The position numbers were made by a program, and so were the translations under genes. A model generated the notes under the pieces. It searched no databases, was not told the DNA's origin, and saw nothing but the letters and a program-made list of their open reading frames with translations. DNA of 64,000 nt. It comes from Macropodus opercularis. Its lineage: Eukaryota; Chordata; Actinopteri; Anabantiformes; Osphronemidae. Below are positions 61,507 through 64,000 of this stretch, in pieces (within the stretch, counting starts at the first letter, position 1; every line of letters starts with the position of its first letter). Where the stretch lies: positions 14,562,501-14,626,500 of the forward strand of contig CM061102.1 in the NCBI GenBank assembly GCA_030770545.1. Direction: 5' to 3'.

Positions 61507-63411
61507 AAGTGTATGTTTGTGCTGGCGATAAGCTCTTTTGGAAGCTAGACTGCTCCCTCAAGCAAAATCTCTGCTGACCTGCAGCTGACATCCTTGCCTC
61601 GCTGTATCCTGAGCTATCTGCAAGATGCCTACTGTAAGGCAAGATTAAGACTTCATAACAATCATTCCTTCTTGGCTATTTGTTTATAATATATTGCATC
61701 CCAGTAGTGGCACAGGCGCCAGTAGCAGTCCATCAAGCACTCAACCAGACTCTAGCTCGCTGCAGATATCTACTATCTGAGGAGGAGGCAGAGATAATTT
61801 ATCTGAATTCAGCCGATGTAACTAATGCCGACAGATGATATGGAAATAAACGCTACTCTGGCTTTGAACAACATGTGTACGTTGTTTGGTGCTGCACTTA
61901 TCTCAGCTGGAACCGACATTTATTGCAGTGAGTAAATGCAAATGACAGTGGCACCCAAAATTAGTCCTTTAACACAGCTGAAGTGGTTTGGTTTTTATAG
62001 AACATGACAGGGTGCAACAGGACTAATAACAATGAAGCTAATAGTAATCATACTCGTACTAAAGATGAATGAATCTTCGCAGTAATGTGAGGACATCTGC
62101 GTAGCCACACCTAAACATAATTAATATTTAGGCTGCTCTGACGTCATTGAGATTCACACTTCAATCAGCCGACGCCAGCAATTAGACAGGAAGTACTGCA
62201 GGACAATTCACCTGAGCTAATCTGACGGGAGAGGAAGGAGCGTGAGCTTGAGATGGATGGAGGGGAATAAGAGGGTGACTGGGAGCCGGAGACAGTAGGG
62301 GGTGTGTGAGGGGAACATTGTGTAGGTGATAGAGCAAGCAGAGATAGAGAGAGAAAGAGATGGATAGTGGGTAGGAGGGAAACCGTCAAAGACATCGCTG
62401 GGTATATATTGAGACGAGAATATACCGGCTCCGCGTTTGGCTGTTGGCAGATGTTTAAAGATGCTGCTAATGCCAGAGCGGTGCCTCCATAACAATGAGA
62501 CTCACAGTTATTGTCATTTTCAGCTGATTAAACCGAGGGCGTCACACAGAATGTGCTGTGCGTTACGCTATATTTGCTCTTGCCACCATGAAAATAGCGA
62601 TTGGCTTTTCCCTGCCTTCCCTCAGCTTCCTCGCTTTTGTCTTTTGGTTAATTACTATCTAACAAAAACACAAAGACCACAGAAAATTCCCATAACCATT
62701 ACACCGCAGCAAACAGAGCTCCGTCTGGCTTTTATTTTATTTTTTTTGAAATGTGACACAAAGGTATTTCAAATTTGAAAGACGTGTTTTTGTAATGAGA
62801 AATTACCTTTGTAACCACGATAAGCAATGATCATTATTTAAATAATGTGCTACCCTATTAAAATATGAATAAATATTGTTCAAGCCTTAATGTGATGTTT
62901 ATAAAAACAGTGAAGTGATGTTTCGAACGAGAGCTTGTGCTGTAAATGAAATCATCCAGTTCACTGTAATTATTACCACATTTTTGCAATGTTATTAGTT
63001 GCATTAACTTTCCACTTTCTAGGCCTTTGTCCAAGAGCAGCTGCAAACATTTCTTGTTCAGTGTTTTAATCGGTGTCAAGTACTTGATGGGTTTACAACC
63101 ACCCATAAACGTATTTATTGGGATTTCATGCGATAGAGCAAGTGGAAGTGAAACAAAAGTTATGAATGGCTTTTAGAGCTGTTTACATAAAATTCTAAGG
63201 TAGTTACTGTTTCTATAGCTGAACGTCCGAGAATGCTTTGCATCAGCTAAAAACCCAGCTTGATGATGTGACATCCCCATCCCCTCACCCATGTGAGTAC
63301 GACCACTGTGGCGGAACAGCGTTGTTTGTGGCCTCTTTTTCGTTCATTTCATAAATCTATCATTTAAAGGAAGCTCAAACTCACTGAAGGTCGGTGAGAA
63401 AATATGTATGA

Positions 63412-63426
63412 TTTTTTTTTTTTTTC
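63412..63426. repeat. poly-T run ending in CAG
   Basis: About fourteen T residues followed by CAGAG. It resembles a splice acceptor, but the following sequence shows no conserved exon and no donor. Confidence 0.6.
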
Positions 63427-64000
63427 AGAGATTAAGTCAAGGCTGAAGGCTAGATTATATTAAAAGGTGGTGGGGCAGAGGAGTTCTTCTCACTTGATCA
63501 GCCACAGCTCTTTAGGTGCAGCGCTGTGCTCGCCAGTGTGAAGCCATTTGGACGGGGCTTAAGTGGAAGGCTTTCATCCATTGCTCAAGTTAAATTAACT
63601 CCTCTCAAATCACATGATATGCTCTGTTTCCTACACAACAAGGCAATGACCTTCATTAGCTTGAAAGCTGTAATTAGGCAACTTAAAAGCACCATTGTTC
63701 TATTTCAAGTTGCCCCAGTCAGATGCTTGATCCTGATTGATAACTAAGTGGGATATTCTAACAAAGAACAGAAGGATAATGTTATAGAAATTGGATTGTA
63801 TTTTTATTTTGGTTTTAACAGGATTTCCATCTGAGCCAAGGTAAACGTCTAAGGTAAACAGACAGTTTTACTTCGGTGTTCCATCAGCTGGACTTGGGTA
63901 CTGCAGCACTGGGACAAGCTTTTTTTTTTTTTCGGTTAGTCCTGCAACCCAGAGGCAGAGTTTCATCCAGCAGCAGGAGAAGTCGAGCTTGCTTGTCACT

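Larger units (their letters stand above)
53113..64000 (+). other. first intron, segment 2 (continues past window)
   Basis: Non-coding and mostly unique sequence, with few mobile elements compared with the left half. 59324-59400 (GAGATTAATAAAGTTCTTTG) resembles a retroposon tail. 62470-62600 is clean sequence with TCAGCTGATTAAACC and is a candidate conserved element. A + strand frame at 62437-62778 (113 codons) has no domain, signal or good splice context. No IgLON exon 2 is seen before the end of the window. Confidence 0.5.

Noticed and set aside
62437..62778. 113-codon + strand frame, among the longest in the window
   Set aside because: No recognisable domain, mixed composition and ending in T-rich sequence; this length is expected by chance in 64 kb.
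63796..63846. 19-nt microexon (63822-63840) between TTTTAACAG and GTAAAC
   Set aside because: The acceptor looks good, but the exon is tiny, the donor is weak, the frame would shift and no protein similarity can be judged from six codons.
1..64000. tRNA, rRNA, snRNA, CRISPR or bacterial-type operons
   Set aside because: No cloverleaf with A/B boxes, no rRNA core, no spaced direct repeats and no gene arrays were recognised; the sequence is vertebrate.

Overview
The window looks like a 64 kb piece of a ray-finned (teleost) fish nuclear chromosome. The sequence is AT-rich and almost free of long reading frames. It carries dense vertebrate-type microsatellites and decayed transposable elements of kinds I recognise from teleosts: Tc1-like transposase, a teleost LINE reverse transcriptase, palindromic MITE-like elements and LINE/SINE 3' tails. 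Nearly all reading frames of 60-120 codons are chance; there is no bacterial-type coding region. Family names for repeats are recalled from experience and were not searched.

One coding exon is supported. Positions 21366-21426 on the + strand encode a 20-residue hydrophobic signal peptide that ends in phase 1 at a perfect donor (CAG|GTAAGA). A leader without any ATG lies upstream, with a TATA-like GATAAATAG near 21235. Length, phase and residues match the short alternative first exon of the IgLON cell-adhesion genes (OPCML/NTM type). The rest of the window to the right is then the very long first intron of that gene. The left 21 kb is its upstream region, or an intron of a longer isoform.

The most interesting signal is at 53053/53054. 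A branch-point-like motif, a pyrimidine tract and an acceptor AG are followed directly by a donor GTAAGA, so the exon has zero length. This is the form of a recursive (ratchet) splice site, on the same strand as the first exon and 31.6 kb downstream. A second GTAAGA at 53113 would close a 59-nt 'RS-exon', which in the reading phase of exon 1 carries an in-frame stop. This matches the recursive splicing known from long neuronal genes of vertebrates, IgLON genes among them.

Layout: 1-15.8 kb is non-coding, with three copies of a palindromic MITE-like family (1.6, 5.4 and 14.0 kb) and two strong short hairpins. 15.8-20.1 kb is a graveyard of transposable elements: a minus-strand LINE relic interrupted by an internally inverted Tc1 fragment, a second relic of the same LINE region, and one copy of another dispersed repeat. 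20.9-21.43 kb is the promoter and first exon. 21.4-53.05 kb is the first intron segment, with microsatellites, three long poly-C runs, a GC-rich repeat-like block (24.4-25.2 kb), LINE tails and a tail-to-tail repeat pair at 48.2-48.9 kb. 53.05-64 kb is the second intron segment and is largely unique sequence.
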